A stretch of 64,000 bases of DNA from NCBI RefSeq assembly GCF_041146395.1, contig NW_027182938.1:250412-314411 (forward strand). Direction: 5' to 3'. Position 1 is the stretch's first letter, and each line of letters begins with the position of its first letter. The translations under genes were made by a program, and so were the position numbers. Source of the stretch: Eulemur rufifrons. Taxonomy: Eukaryota; Chordata; Mammalia; Primates; Lemuridae. The notes beneath the pieces are model-generated. The model worked only from the letters and a program-made list of their open reading frames with translations, did no database searches and was not told the DNA's origin. This document shows positions 21,131 through 33,499 of the stretch, one piece after another.

Positions 21131-22300
21131 GACCAAAGAAGGGGCGAAAGCCTAGGGCACCCCACCCGGTAGGGAGGAAACTTAAAACCCCCATCGCTCT
21201 GTCGGCTGGGAGGGGAACCCTTCCACGCACGCTGCCCACGGGGCAGCTGGATTTATACAACCATTTGGAAAACAATTTAGCATAAAGGGATAAAAAAAAA
21301 AAAAAAAGAACAAAAAAAAAAAAACCAGGGGCATGATGTAGGAACAAGCCTATTCTCTGCGTGGCACGTACCATAGAGAAGAGAGGGCACGCGTGACCGG
21401 GAAACACCCGGGGCGGTACTCACGGGAGCCCCGTTTCCGTGGACCCGGTGAAAGACGGTTCAGAGAGATTTCCACGTCTCCCTGCGGTGCCGGTCCACAG
21501 CAGCGCCGACGAACCGCAGCTTCGCGTGTGAGAGAGGATGCTTCTCCGGACCCAAGGTCTCCCCTGGAACACAAGTTCCCCAGAATGAAGCCAGAAGGGT
21601 TCCACGTATATGATAGAGCCCGTGAAAGGAACAGAACGTCTCCGTGAGAGAGTCACGTCCTAGGGAGCCAAAACTTTCAAAGGAAAAGCGAGGAAAAGGG
21701 TGACCGTCCACAGGGGATTTGTTTGGGAGAAGGGTTTTCTGGGTTCCAGGCCTTCAGGAACAGACACACAGCGGTGTCCAACCCGGGAATAAACTCCCAC
21801 GTGTATAAGGTCGGCGGTGGAGGCTCGGTACAGTTCATTCTATTTAATAGAATCATCACAACGCTTATGCTCTAACATATCCACTTCCCAAGTTAAAAGT
21901 AAAAGAGAAAGAAACAGACTGTAAATTTCTAGTTGTCATAACCCCCTTTAAATTGGATCATGTCTTCATTCGGGGGAAATGATTATCTTGGGGATTCTGC
22001 GTCCATCTGTCTGGGAACACTGTCTAACTCTCCATGGATTTGGGCCGTCCTTGATGCTTCTGCCAAGTTTTCCGTGTAAGTCGGCACCCGTTTCCCCTAG
22101 GTGCGACGTAGATCTTCTGCGACCTCGAATATGAATCCTTTGGAAAAGTTGCATTCGTTATCGTGTATTGGGCCTGAGTGTGTGCTGAATTTAGAGCCGG
22201 TCCGTCAGAAGTTGCGGAGGCCCGGCCCTGCCACAGCTGTCTGAGGGGCGACAGCCTCGGGGACTGAGCCTTGACATGTAAAAACCTGACCTCTCTCCAG
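21131..22300. repeat. 1.17-kb balanced segment, unit 5
   Basis: T form of the junction variant; C at 21192 instead of G. Confidence 0.9.
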
Positions 22301-22311
22301 GGTCCGGGCAA

Positions 22312-22423
22312 AAAGCGTACGGCGGCCCCCGGGTCTCCCATCCAGGGCCCGGCCGGGACCGACCCTGCTTAGCTTCCCAGACCAGACGGGATCGGGCGCC
22401 TCCGGGGCGGCGCGGCCTTAGAC
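22312..22423 (-). pseudogene. 5S-like element A, unit 6
   Basis: D-box-like element at 22444-22455; single T5 terminator, 14-bp-deleted flank. Confidence 0.88.
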
Positions 22424-23639
22424 TGAGGCGGGAGCTCCCGGAGGCCCCAAGAGGCCCAGCGGCCAGGCGTCCCTCCCTGCCCAGTCCAGTGCCTCCCGCC
22501 CGCCGCCCTGGCGCTTCGCCAGACCCCCTGTCCAGATCGGGGCGGGGGGGGCTGGGGGGCGAAGGTGGGCGGGGACCAGGGCAAGGAGAGACTGACGGGT
22601 CTGGCGGTCGGTCGGGCGCACACGGCCCCCTCCCCCACCGAAAACAGGGACGCACCGCACCAGCGTCCCACGCCCCAGCGATCGGACCCACGGACACGGA
22701 CACGGGCGCGCAGGGACAGCCTTCCAGGCGTGGGGAGGGCGGGACGGAGCCGGAGAGTGCGCGGGAGCCGGCCCTCCCCCGCGCCAGGCCAGGGCACGGT
22801 GGGCAGGGGCTCGGGGGCGGGGCCGGGACCAGGAGGCGGGGCCGGGAGGTCCGGAAGACGCGCGGCCCCCCTGCCTGGGGAGGACCGTTCTGCCCCGATC
22901 CCCGATCCCCGTCGGGGCACGCGGGTGGCAGCGGCACCCGCGGGGTCCCGGTGCCGGCCGGCCCGTCGCTTGGTCGGGCGGCCGGCGGGTCGTTGGGGTC
23001 CGGGAGCGCGCGCTCCCCGCTGTTCCCTGGTTTCCCGTGGCACGTCCTCTCTGTCTGCCCGGGTGGCCGTGGCCGGCGACCTGCCGTGTGCGGCGCGGTG
23101 CGGTGCGCCTGTGTGTCCCTCGGGAGCCCCCCCGCCTCCCCGGGAGAGGAGCCCCGCCCAGCGTGAGTCCCGGGCCGGAGGCCCCGGTGTGCGGGGGCGG
23201 AGAGGAAGTCCACGGTGGGCTGGGGGTCGGGGGCCCAGGGGACGGTTTTCTTCCGCGGGCTGGCCCCCCGCCCGCCGAAGGGGACGTCCCGGAGTACGGG
23301 GGGCCGGGGAGAGCCAGCAGCGCTTAGGGATCCCGCCACCCGGTCCGCTGTGGGCCCGGGTCTGGGGCCCCCCCGGCTGCCGGCAGAAGGGCTGGGATGG
23401 CCCCGCCGCTCCCGCTCCCGCTGCCGCCGCCTGGCGGTGCTGCAGGGGAAGAGGCGCCGGGGGCCGGGGCCGGGCCGGGGGAGGAGCGGGGTGGCGGGAG
23501 CCGGGGACGTTTCGGAGGGCGGAGGGGCCCCCCCTTCCCAGCCTAGGCGGGCGGAGGAGGGGGAGACCCCCCCACACACACACACATTCCGGGCCAGGGG
23601 GGGTCGGGACAGCAAAAGAGGCAAAGGAAAAAGAAAACA

Positions 23640-23750
23640 AAAGCGTACGGCGGCCCCCGGTCTCCCATCCAGGGCCTGGCCGGGCCCGACCCTGCTTAGC
23701 TTCCCAGAGCAGACGGGATCGGGCGCCTCAGGGGCGGCGCGGCCTTAGAC
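23640..23750 (-). pseudogene. 5S-like element B, unit 6
   Basis: D-box-like element at 23771-23782. Confidence 0.88.
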
Positions 23751-24191
23751 TGAGGCGGGTGCCGTGGGACGCCCCAAGAGGCCCAGCGGCCAGGCGTCCT
23801 TCCCTGCCCAGTCGAGTCCCTCCCGCCCGCCGCCCTGGCGCCCTGGCGCTTCCCGAGACCCCCGTGTCCAGCTCGGGGCGCGGGGAGGCGGGCGGGGGGC
23901 GGGGCTGAGGGCAGGGGGAGACCGACGGGTCTGGCGCGCGGGCGCACACGCCCCCCTCCGTCACCGCCAACACGGACGCACCGCGCCAGCGTCCCACGCC
24001 CCCACGAGCAGACCCACGGACAGGGACACGGGCGCGCAGGGACAGACTTCCCGGCGTGGGGACGGAGGGCCAGAGCTGGAGAGTGCGCGGGTGCGGGCTC
24101 TCCCCCGCGCCACGCCGGTGACACACACAGGCACACAGCTTCCAGGCCAGGGGGCGGGGCAGCAAAAGAGGCAAAGGACAAAAAAAACAAA

Positions 24192-24312
24192 AAAGCGTAC
24201 GGCGGCCCCCGGGTCTCCCGGGTCTCCCATCCAGGACCCGGCCGGGCCCGACCCTGCTTAGCTTCCCAGAGCAGACGGGATCGGGCGCCTTCGGGGCGGC
24301 GCGGCCTTAGAC
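24192..24312 (-). pseudogene. 5S-like element C, unit 6
   Basis: 121-nt form; D-box-like element at 24333-24344. Confidence 0.9.
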
Positions 24313-25194
24313 TGAGGCGGGTGCCGTGGGACGCCCCAAGAGGCCCAGCGGCCAGGCGTCCCTCCCTGCCCAGTCGAGTCCCTCCCGCCCGACGCCCTGG
24401 CGCCCTGGCGCTTCCCGAGATCCCCGTGTCCAGATCGGGGCGCGGGGAGGCGGGCGGGGGGCGGGGCTGAGGGCAGGGGGAGACCCACCGCCGGGTCTGG
24501 CGCGCGGGCGCACACGCCCCCGTCCGCCACCGCCAACAGGGACGCACCGCGCCAGCGTCCCACGCCCCAGCGATCGGACCCGCGGACACGGACACGGGCG
24601 CGCAGGGACAGCCTTCCCGGCGTGGCGACGGAGGGCCGGAGCCGGAGAGTGCGCGGGAGCCGGCCCTCCCCCGCGCCACGCCGGGGCACGGTGAGGAGGG
24701 GGTCGGGGGCGGGGCCGGGACCAGGAGGCGGGGCCGTGGGCCCGGTCCCTCCCCGCAGGTCCCGAAGACGCGCGGCCCCCCTGCCTGGGGAGGACCGTTC
24801 TGCCCCGATCCCCGTCGGGGCCGGGGGGTGGGCGGAGGAGCGGGGTGGCGGGAGGAGCCGGGGACGTCCCGGAGTACGGGGGGGGGGGGGGGGGCTGCGG
24901 AGAGCCAGCGGCGCTTAGGGATCCCGCCACCCGGCTCCCTGTGGGCCCGGGTCTGGGGCCCACCCCCGGCAGCCTGCAGAAGGGCCGGGACGGCCCCGCC
25001 GCTCCCGCTGCGGCTGCCGCTGCCGCCGCCTGGCGGTGGTGCCGCGGCGGGGGGAGGGGAGGAGGCGGCGGGGGCGGGGGCCGAGGCCGGGGGCGGGGCG
25101 GGGTGGCGGGAGCCGGGGCCGGCCGGGAGGGCGGAGGGAGGGGGCTCCCCCTTCGCCACCCCCCGCCCCCCGACCCCCGCAGGCCGGCGGGCGG

Positions 25195-26364
25195 GACCAA
25201 AGAAGGGGCGAAAGCCTAGGGCACCCCACCCGGTAGGGAGGAAACTTAAAACCCCGATCGCTCTGTCGGCTGGGAGGGGAACCCTTCCACGCACGCTGCC
25301 CACGGGGCAGCTGGATTTATACAACCATTTGGAAAACAATTTAGCATAAAGGGATAAAAAAAAAAAAAAAAGAACAAAAAAAAAAAAACCAGGGGCATGA
25401 TGTAGGAACAAGCCTATTCTCTGCGTGGCACGTACCATAGAGAAGAGAGGGCACGCGTGACCGGGAAACACCCGGGGCGGTACTCACGGGAGCCCCGTTT
25501 CCGTGGACCCGGTGAAAGACGGTTCAGAGAGATTTCCACGTCTCCCTGCGGTGCCGGTCCACAGCAGCGCCGACGAACCGCAGCTTCGCGTGTGAGAGAG
25601 GATGCTTCTCCGGACCCAAGGTCTCCCCTGGAACACAAGTTCCCCAGAATGAAGCCAGAAGGGTTCCACGTATATGATAGAGCCCGTGAAAGGAACAGAA
25701 CGTCTCCGTGAGAGAGTCACGTCCTAGGGAGCCAAAACTTTCAAAGGAAAAGCGAGGAAAAGGGTGACCGTCCACAGGGGATTTGTTTGGGAGAAGGGTT
25801 TTCTGGGTTCCAGGCCTTCAGGAACAGACACACAGCGGTGTCCAACCCGGGAATAAACTCCCACGTGTATAAGGTCGGCGGTGGAGGCTCGGTACAGTTC
25901 ATTCTATTTAATAGAATCATCACAACGCTTATGCTCTAACATATCCACTTCCCAAGTTAAAAGTAAAAGAGAAAGAAACAGACTGTAAATTTCTAGTTGT
26001 CATAACCCCCTTTAAATTGGATCATGTCTTCATTCGGGGGAAATGATTATCTTGGGGATTCTGCGTCCATCTGTCTGGGAACACTGTCTAACTCTCCATG
26101 GATTTGGGCCGTCCTTGATGCTTCTGCCAAGTTTTCCGTGTAAGTCGGCACCCGTTTCCCCTAGGTGCGACGTAGATCTTCTGCGACCTCGAATATGAAT
26201 CCTTTGGAAAAGTTGCATTCGTTATCGTGTATTGGGCCTGAGTGTGTGCTGAATTTAGAGCCGGTCCGTCAGAAGTTGCGGAGGCCCGGCCCTGCCACAG
26301 CTGTCTGAGGGGCGACAGCCTCGGGGACTGAGCCTTGACATGTAAAAACCTGACCTCTCTCCAG
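25195..26364. repeat. 1.17-kb balanced segment, unit 6
   Basis: T form of the junction variant; 14-bp-deleted junction follows. Confidence 0.9.
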
Positions 26365-26375
26365 GGTCCGGGCAA

Positions 26376-26487
26376 AAAGCGTACGGCGGCCCCCGGGTCT
26401 CCCATCCAGGGCCCGGCCGGGACCGACCCTGCTTAGCTTCCCAGACCAGACGGGATCGGGCGCCTCCGGGGCGGCGCGGCCTTAGAC
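26376..26487 (-). pseudogene. 5S-like element A, unit 7
   Basis: D-box-like element at 26508-26519; single T5 terminator, last of the three 14-bp-deleted flanks. Confidence 0.88.
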
Positions 26488-27706
26488 TGAGGCGGGAGCT
26501 CCCGGAGGCCCCAAGAGGCCCAGCGGCCAGGCGTCCCTCCCTGCCCAGTCCAGTGCCTCCCGCCCGCCGCCCTGGCGCTTCGCCAGACCCCCTGTCCAGA
26601 TCGGGGCGGGGGGGGCTGGGGGGCGAAGGTGGGCGGGGACCAGGGCAAGGAGAGACTGACGGGTCTGGCGGTCGGTCGGGCGCACACGGCCCCCTCCCCC
26701 ACCGAAAACAGGGACGCACCGCACCAGCGTCCCACGCCCCAGCGATCGGACCCACGGACACGGACACGGGCGCGCAGGGACAGCCTTCCAGGCGTGGGGA
26801 GGGCGGGACGGAGCCGGAGAGTGCGCGGGAGCCGGCCCTCCCCCGCGCCAGGCCAGGGCACGGTGGGCAGGGGCTCGGGGGCGGGGCCGGGACCAGGAGG
26901 CGGGGCCGGGAGGTCCGGAAGACGCGCGGCCCCCCTGCCTGGGGAGGACCGTTCTGCCCCGATCCCCGATCCCCGTCGGGGCACGCGGGTGGCAGCGGCA
27001 CCCGCGGGGTCCCGGTGCCGGCCGGCCCGTCGCTTGGTCGGGCGGCCGGCGGGTCGTTGGGGTCCGGGAGCGCGCGCTCCCCGCTGTTCCCTGGTTTCCC
27101 GTGGCACGTCCTCTCTGTCTGCCCGGGTGGCCGTGGCCGGCGACCTGCCGTGTGCGGCGCGGTGCGGTGCGCCTGTGTGTCCCTCGGGAGCCCCCCCGCC
27201 TCCCCGGGAGAGGAGCCCCGCCCAGCGTGAGTCCCGGGCCGGAGGCCCCGGTGTGCGGGGGCGGAGAGGAAGTCCACGGTGGGCTGGGGGTCGGGGGCCC
27301 AGGGGACGGTTTTCTTCCGCGGGCTGGCCCCCCGCCCGCCGAAGGGGACGTCCCGGAGTACGGGGGGCCGGGGAGAGCCAGCAGCGCTTAGGGATCCCGC
27401 CACCCGGTCCGCTGTGGGCCCGGGTCTGGGGCCCCCCCGGCTGCCGGCAGAAGGGCTGGGATGGCCCCGCCGCTCCCGCTCCCGCTGCCGCCGCCTGGCG
27501 GTGCTGCAGGGGAAGAGGCGCCGGGGGCCGGGGCCGGGCCGGGGGAGGAGCGGGGTGGCGGGAGCCGGGGACGTTTCGGAGGGCGGAGGGGCCCCCCCTT
27601 CCCAGCCTAGGCGGGCGGAGGAGGGGGAGACCCCCCCCACACACACACACACATTCCGGGCCAGGGGGGGTCGGGACAGCAAAAGAGGCAAAGGAAAAAG
27701 AAAACA

Positions 27707-27817
27707 AAAGCGTACGGCGGCCCCCGGTCTCCCATCCAGGGCCTGGCCGGGCCCGACCCTGCTTAGCTTCCCAGAGCAGACGGGATCGGGCGCCTCAGGG
27801 GCGGCGCGGCCTTAGAC
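27707..27817 (-). pseudogene. 5S-like element B, unit 7
   Basis: D-box-like element at 27838-27849; longer C8/CA tract downstream of the gene. Confidence 0.88.
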
Positions 27818-28258
27818 TGAGGCGGGTGCCGTGGGACGCCCCAAGAGGCCCAGCGGCCAGGCGTCCTTCCCTGCCCAGTCGAGTCCCTCCCGCCCGCCGC
27901 CCTGGCGCCCTGGCGCTTCCCGAGACCCCCGTGTCCAGCTCGGGGCGCGGGGAGGCGGGCGGGGGGCGGGGCTGAGGGCAGGGGGAGACCGACGGGTCTG
28001 GCGCGCGGGCGCACACGCCCCCCTCCGTCACCGCCAACACGGACGCACCGCGCCAGCGTCCCACGCCCCCACGAGCAGACCCACGGACAGGGACACGGGC
28101 GCGCAGGGACAGACTTCCCGGCGTGGGGACGGAGGGCCAGAGCTGGAGAGTGCGCGGGTGCGGGCTCTCCCCCGCGCCACGCCGGTGACACACACAGGCA
28201 CACAGCTTCCAGGCCAGGGGGCGGGGCAGCAAAAGAGGCAAAGGACAAAAAAAACAAA

Positions 28259-28379
28259 AAAGCGTACGGCGGCCCCCGGGTCTCCCGGGTCTCCCATCCA
28301 GGACCCGGCCGGGCCCGACCCTGCTTAGCTTCCCAGAGCAGACGGGATCGGGCGCCTTCGGGGCGGCGCGGCCTTAGAC
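28259..28379 (-). pseudogene. 5S-like element C, unit 7
   Basis: 121-nt form; D-box-like element at 28400-28411. Confidence 0.9.
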
Positions 28380-29259
28380 TGAGGCGGGTGCCGTGGGACG
28401 CCCCAAGAGGCCCAGCGGCCAGGCGTCCCTCCCTGCCCAGTCGAGTCCCTCCCGCCCGACGCCCTGGCGCCCTGGCGCTTCCCGAGATCCCCGTGTCCAG
28501 ATCGGGGCGCGGGGAGGCGGGCGGGGGGCGGGGCTGAGGGCAGGGGGAGACCCACCGCCGGGTCTGGCGCGCGGGCGCACACGCCCCCGTCCGCCACCGC
28601 CAACAGGGACGCACCGCGCCAGCGTCCCACGCCCCAGCGATCGGACCCGCGGACACGGACACGGGCGCGCAGGGACAGCCTTCCCGGCGTGGCGACGGAG
28701 GGCCGGAGCCGGAGAGTGCGCGGGAGCCGGCCCTCCCCCGCGCCACGCCGGGGCACGGTGAGGAGGGGGTCGGGGGCGGGGCCGGGACCAGGAGGCGGGG
28801 CCGTGGGCCCGGTCCCTCCCCGCAGGTCCCGAAGACGCGCGGCCCCCCTGCCTGGGGAGGACCGTTCTGCCCCGATCCCCGTCGGGGCCGGGGGGTGGGC
28901 GGAGGAGCGGGGTGGCGGGAGGAGCCGGGGACGTCCCGGAGTACGGGGGGGGGGGGGGGCTGCGGAGAGCCAGCGGCGCTTAGGGATCCCGCCACCCGGC
29001 TCCCTGTGGGCCCGGGTCTGGGGCCCACCCCCGGCAGCCTGCAGAAGGGCCGGGACGGCCCCGCCGCTCCCGCTGCGGCTGCCGCTGCCGCCGCCTGGCG
29101 GTGGTGCCGCGGCGGGGGGAGGGGAGGAGGCGGCGGGGGCGGGGGCCGAGGCCGGGGGCGGGGCGGGGTGGCGGGAGCCGGGGCCGGCCGGGAGGGCGGA
29201 GGGAGGGGGCTCCCCCTTCGCCACCCCCCGCCCCCCGACCCCCGCAGGCCGGCGGGCGG

Positions 29260-30429
29260 GACCAAAGAAGGGGCGAAAGCCTAGGGCACCCCACCCGGTA
29301 GGGAGGAAACTTAAAACCCCCATCGCTCTGTCGGCTGGGAGGGGAACCCTTCCACGCACGCTGCCCACGGGGCAGCTGGATTTATACAACCATTTGGAAA
29401 ACAATTTAGCATAAAGGGATAAAAAAAAAAAAAAAAGAACAAAAAAAAAAAAACCAGGGGCATGATGTAGGAACAAGCCTATTCTCTGCGTGGCACGTAC
29501 CATAGAGAAGAGAGGGCACGCGTGACCGGGAAACACCCGGGGCGGTACTCACGGGAGCCCCGTTTCCGTGGACCCGGTGAAAGACGGTTCAGAGAGATTT
29601 CCACGTCTCCCTGCGGTGCCGGTCCACAGCAGCGCCGACGAACCGCAGCTTCGCGTGTGAGAGAGGATGCTTCTCCGGACCCAAGGTCTCCCCTGGAACA
29701 CAAGTTCCCCAGAATGAAGCCAGAAGGGTTCCACGTATATGATAGAGCCCGTGAAAGGAACAGAACGTCTCCGTGAGAGAGTCACGTCCTAGGGAGCCAA
29801 AACTTTCAAAGGAAAAGCGAGGAAAAGGGTGACCGTCCACAGGGGATTTGTTTGGGAGAAGGGTTTTCTGGGTTCCAGGCCTTCAGGAACAGACACACAG
29901 CGGTGTCCAACCCGGGAATAAACTCCCACGTGTATAAGGTCGGCGGTGGAGGCTCGGTACAGTTCATTCTATTTAATAGAATCATCACAACGCTTATGCT
30001 CTAACATATCCACTTCCCAAGTTAAAAGTAAAAGAGAAAGAAACAGACTGTAAATTTCTAGTTGTCATAACCCCCTTTAAATTGGATCATGTCTTCATTC
30101 GGGGGAAATGATTATCTTGGGGATTCTGCGTCCATCTGTCTGGGAACACTGTCTAACTCTCCATGGATTTGGGCCGTCCTTGATGCTTCTGCCAAGTTTT
30201 CCGTGTAAGTCGGCACCCGTTTCCCCTAGGTGCGACGTAGATCTTCTGCGACCTCGAATATGAATCCTTTGGAAAAGTTGCATTCGTTATCGTGTATTGG
30301 GCCTGAGCGTGTGCTGAATTTAGAGCCGGTCCGTCAGAAGTTGCGGAGGCCCGGCCCTGCCACAGCTGTCTGAGGGGCGACAGCCTCGGGGACTGAGCCT
30401 TGACATGTAAAAACCTGACCTCTCTCCAG
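29260..30429. repeat. 1.17-kb balanced segment, unit 7
   Basis: C form of the junction variant; C at 29321 instead of G. Confidence 0.9.
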
Positions 30430-30452
30430 GGTCCACGGGGCAGGGTCCGGGC

Positions 30453-30615
30453 CAGCCGGGGCGGTGGGGGCAGGCCCGGGGCGGGCCCGGAGGGCGGAGG
30501 GCCCCCCCTTCCCAGCCGAGGCGGGCGGCGGAGGAGGAGCCCGCCCCCCCACACACACACACGCCTTCTGGGCCTGGGGGTCGGGAGAGCCAAAGAGGCA
30601 AAGGAAAAAAAAACA
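30453..30615. repeat. 163-bp long-junction segment, unit 7
   Basis: Intact cassette tail; the preceding three junctions all lack it. Confidence 0.85.
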
Positions 30616-30617
30616 AA

Positions 30618-30729
30618 AAAGCGTACGGCGGCCCCCGGGTCTCCCATCCAGGGCCCGGCCGGGACCGACCCTGCTTAGCTTCCCAGACCAGACGGGATCG
30701 GGCGCCTCCGGGGCGGCGCGGCCTTAGAC
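30618..30729 (-). pseudogene. 5S-like element A, unit 8
   Basis: D-box-like element at 30750-30761; long-junction flank with T6 and T9. Confidence 0.88.
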
Positions 30730-31946
30730 TGAGGCGGGAGCTCCCGGAGGCCCCAAGAGGCCCAGCGGCCAGGCGTCCCTCCCTGCCCAGTCCAGTGCCT
30801 CCCGCCCGCCGCCCTGGCGCTTCGCCAGACCCCCTGTCCAGATCGGGGCGGGGGGGGCTGGGGGGCGAAGGTGGGCGGGGACCAGGGCAAGGAGAGACTG
30901 ACGGGTCTGGCGGTCGGTCGGGCGCACACGGCCCCCTCCCCCACCGAAAACAGGGACGCACCGCACCAGCGTCCCACGCCCCAGCGATCGGACCCACGGA
31001 CACGGACACGGGCGCGCAGGGACAGCCTTCCAGGCGTGGGGAGGGCGGGACGGAGCCGGAGAGTGCGCGGGAGCCGGCCCTCCCCCGCGCCAGGCCAGGG
31101 CACGGTGGGCAGGGGCTCGGGGGCGGGGCCGGGACCAGGAGGCGGGGCCGGGAGGTCCGGAAGACGCGCGGCCCCCCTGCCTGGGGAGGACCGTTCTGCC
31201 CCGATCCCCGATCCCCGTCGGGGCACGCGGGTGGCAGCGGCACCCGCGGGGTCCCGGTGCCGGCCGGCCCGTCGCTTGGTCGGGCGGCCGGCGGGTCGTT
31301 GGGGTCCGGGAGCGCGCGCTCCCCGCTGTTCCCTGGTTTCCCGTGGCACGTCCTCTCTGTCTGCCCGGGTGGCCGTGGCCGGCGACCTGCCGTGTGCGGC
31401 GCGGTGCGGTGCGCCTGTGTGTCCCTCGGGAGCCCCCCCGCCTCCCCGGGAGAGGAGCCCCGCCCAGCGTGAGTCCCGGGCCGGAGGCCCCGGTGTGCGG
31501 GGGCGGAGAGGAAGTCCACGGTGGGCTGGGGGTCGGGGGCCCAGGGGACGGTTTTCTTCCGCGGGCTGGCCCCCCGCCCGCCGAAGGGGACGTCCCGGAG
31601 TACGGGGGGCCGGGGAGAGCCAGCAGCGCTTAGGGATCCCGCCACCCGGTCCGCTGTGGGCCCGGGTCTGGGGCCCCCCCGGCTGCCGGCAGAAGGGCTG
31701 GGATGGCCCCGCCGCTCCCGCTCCCGCTGCCGCCGCCTGGCGGTGCTGCAGGGGAAGAGGCGCCGGGGGCCGGGGCCGGGCCGGGGGAGGAGCGGGGTGG
31801 CGGGAGCCGGGGACGTTTCGGAGGGCGGAGGGGCCCCCCCTTCCCAGCCTAGGCGGGCGGAGGAGGGGGAGACCCCCCCCACACACACACACATTCCGGG
31901 CCAGGGGGGGTCGGGACAGCAAAAGAGGCAAAGGAAAAAGAAAACA

Positions 31947-32057
31947 AAAGCGTACGGCGGCCCCCGGTCTCCCATCCAGGGCCTGGCCGGGCCCGACCCT
32001 GCTTAGCTTCCCAGAGCAGACGGGATCGGGCGCCTCAGGGGCGGCGCGGCCTTAGAC
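31947..32057 (-). pseudogene. 5S-like element B, unit 8
   Basis: D-box-like element at 32078-32089. Confidence 0.88.
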
Positions 32058-32498
32058 TGAGGCGGGTGCCGTGGGACGCCCCAAGAGGCCCAGCGGCCAG
32101 GCGTCCTTCCCTGCCCAGTCGAGTCCCTCCCGCCCGCCGCCCTGGCGCCCTGGCGCTTCCCGAGACCCCCGTGTCCAGCTCGGGGCGCGGGGAGGCGGGC
32201 GGGGGGCGGGGCTGAGGGCAGGGGGAGACCGACGGGTCTGGCGCGCGGGCGCACACGCCCCCCTCCGTCACCGCCAACACGGACGCACCGCGCCAGCGTC
32301 CCACGCCCCCACGAGCAGACCCACGGACAGGGACACGGGCGCGCAGGGACAGACTTCCCGGCGTGGGGACGGAGGGCCAGAGCTGGAGAGTGCGCGGGTG
32401 CGGGCTCTCCCCCGCGCCACGCCGGTGACACACACAGGCACACAGCTTCCAGGCCAGGGGGCGGGGCAGCAAAAGAGGCAAAGGACAAAAAAAACAAA

Positions 32499-32619
32499 AA
32501 AGCGTACGGCGGCCCCCGGGTCTCCCGGGTCTCCCATCCAGGACCCGGCCGGGCCCGACCCTGCTTAGCTTCCCAGAGCAGACGGGATCGGGCGCCTTCG
32601 GGGCGGCGCGGCCTTAGAC
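32499..32619 (-). pseudogene. 5S-like element C, unit 8
   Basis: 121-nt form; D-box-like element at 32640-32651. Confidence 0.9.
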
Positions 32620-33499
32620 TGAGGCGGGTGCCGTGGGACGCCCCAAGAGGCCCAGCGGCCAGGCGTCCCTCCCTGCCCAGTCGAGTCCCTCCCGCCCGAC
32701 GCCCTGGCGCCCTGGCGCTTCCCGAGATCCCCGTGTCCAGATCGGGGCGCGGGGAGGCGGGCGGGGGGCGGGGCTGAGGGCAGGGGGAGACCCACCGCCG
32801 GGTCTGGCGCGCGGGCGCACACGCCCCCGTCCGCCACCGCCAACAGGGACGCACCGCGCCAGCGTCCCACGCCCCAGCGATCGGACCCGCGGACACGGAC
32901 ACGGGCGCGCAGGGACAGCCTTCCCGGCGTGGCGACGGAGGGCCGGAGCCGGAGAGTGCGCGGGAGCCGGCCCTCCCCCGCGCCACGCCGGGGCACGGTG
33001 AGGAGGGGGTCGGGGGCGGGGCCGGGACCAGGAGGCGGGGCCGTGGGCCCGGTCCCTCCCCGCAGGTCCCGAAGACGCGCGGCCCCCCTGCCTGGGGAGG
33101 ACCGTTCTGCCCCGATCCCCGTCGGGGCCGGGGGGTGGGCGGAGGAGCGGGGTGGCGGGAGGAGCCGGGGACGTCCCGGAGTACGGGGGGGGGGGGGGGC
33201 TGCGGAGAGCCAGCGGCGCTTAGGGATCCCGCCACCCGGCTCCCTGTGGGCCCGGGTCTGGGGCCCACCCCCGGCAGCCTGCAGAAGGGCCGGGACGGCC
33301 CCGCCGCTCCCGCTGCGGCTGCCGCTGCCGCCGCCTGGCGGTGGTGCCGCGGCGGGGGGAGGGGAGGAGGCGGCGGGGGCGGGGGCCGAGGCCGGGGGCG
33401 GGGCGGGGTGGCGGGAGCCGGGGCCGGCCGGGAGGGCGGAGGGAGGGGGCTCCCCCTTCGCCACCCCCCGCCCCCCGACCCCCGCAGGCCGGCGGGCGG

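Larger units (their letters stand above)
18248..22311. repeat. Array unit 5 (4064 bp, ends in short junction with 14-bp deletion)
   Basis: C7/CA tract at 19504-19523; poly-G of 16 at 20815-20830; C state of the G/C variant at 21192. A private extra G at about 19477-19478 lies just before the C/CA tract. Confidence 0.96.
22312..26375. repeat. Array unit 6 (4064 bp, ends in short junction with 14-bp deletion)
   Basis: C7/CA tract at 23567-23586; poly-G of 17 at 24878-24894; G state of the G/C variant. Confidence 0.96.
26376..30617. repeat. Array unit 7 (4242 bp, ends in long junction)
   Basis: Extended C8/CA tract of 23 bp at 27631-27653; poly-G of 15 at 28945-28959; C state of the G/C variant at 29321. 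Confidence 0.96.
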
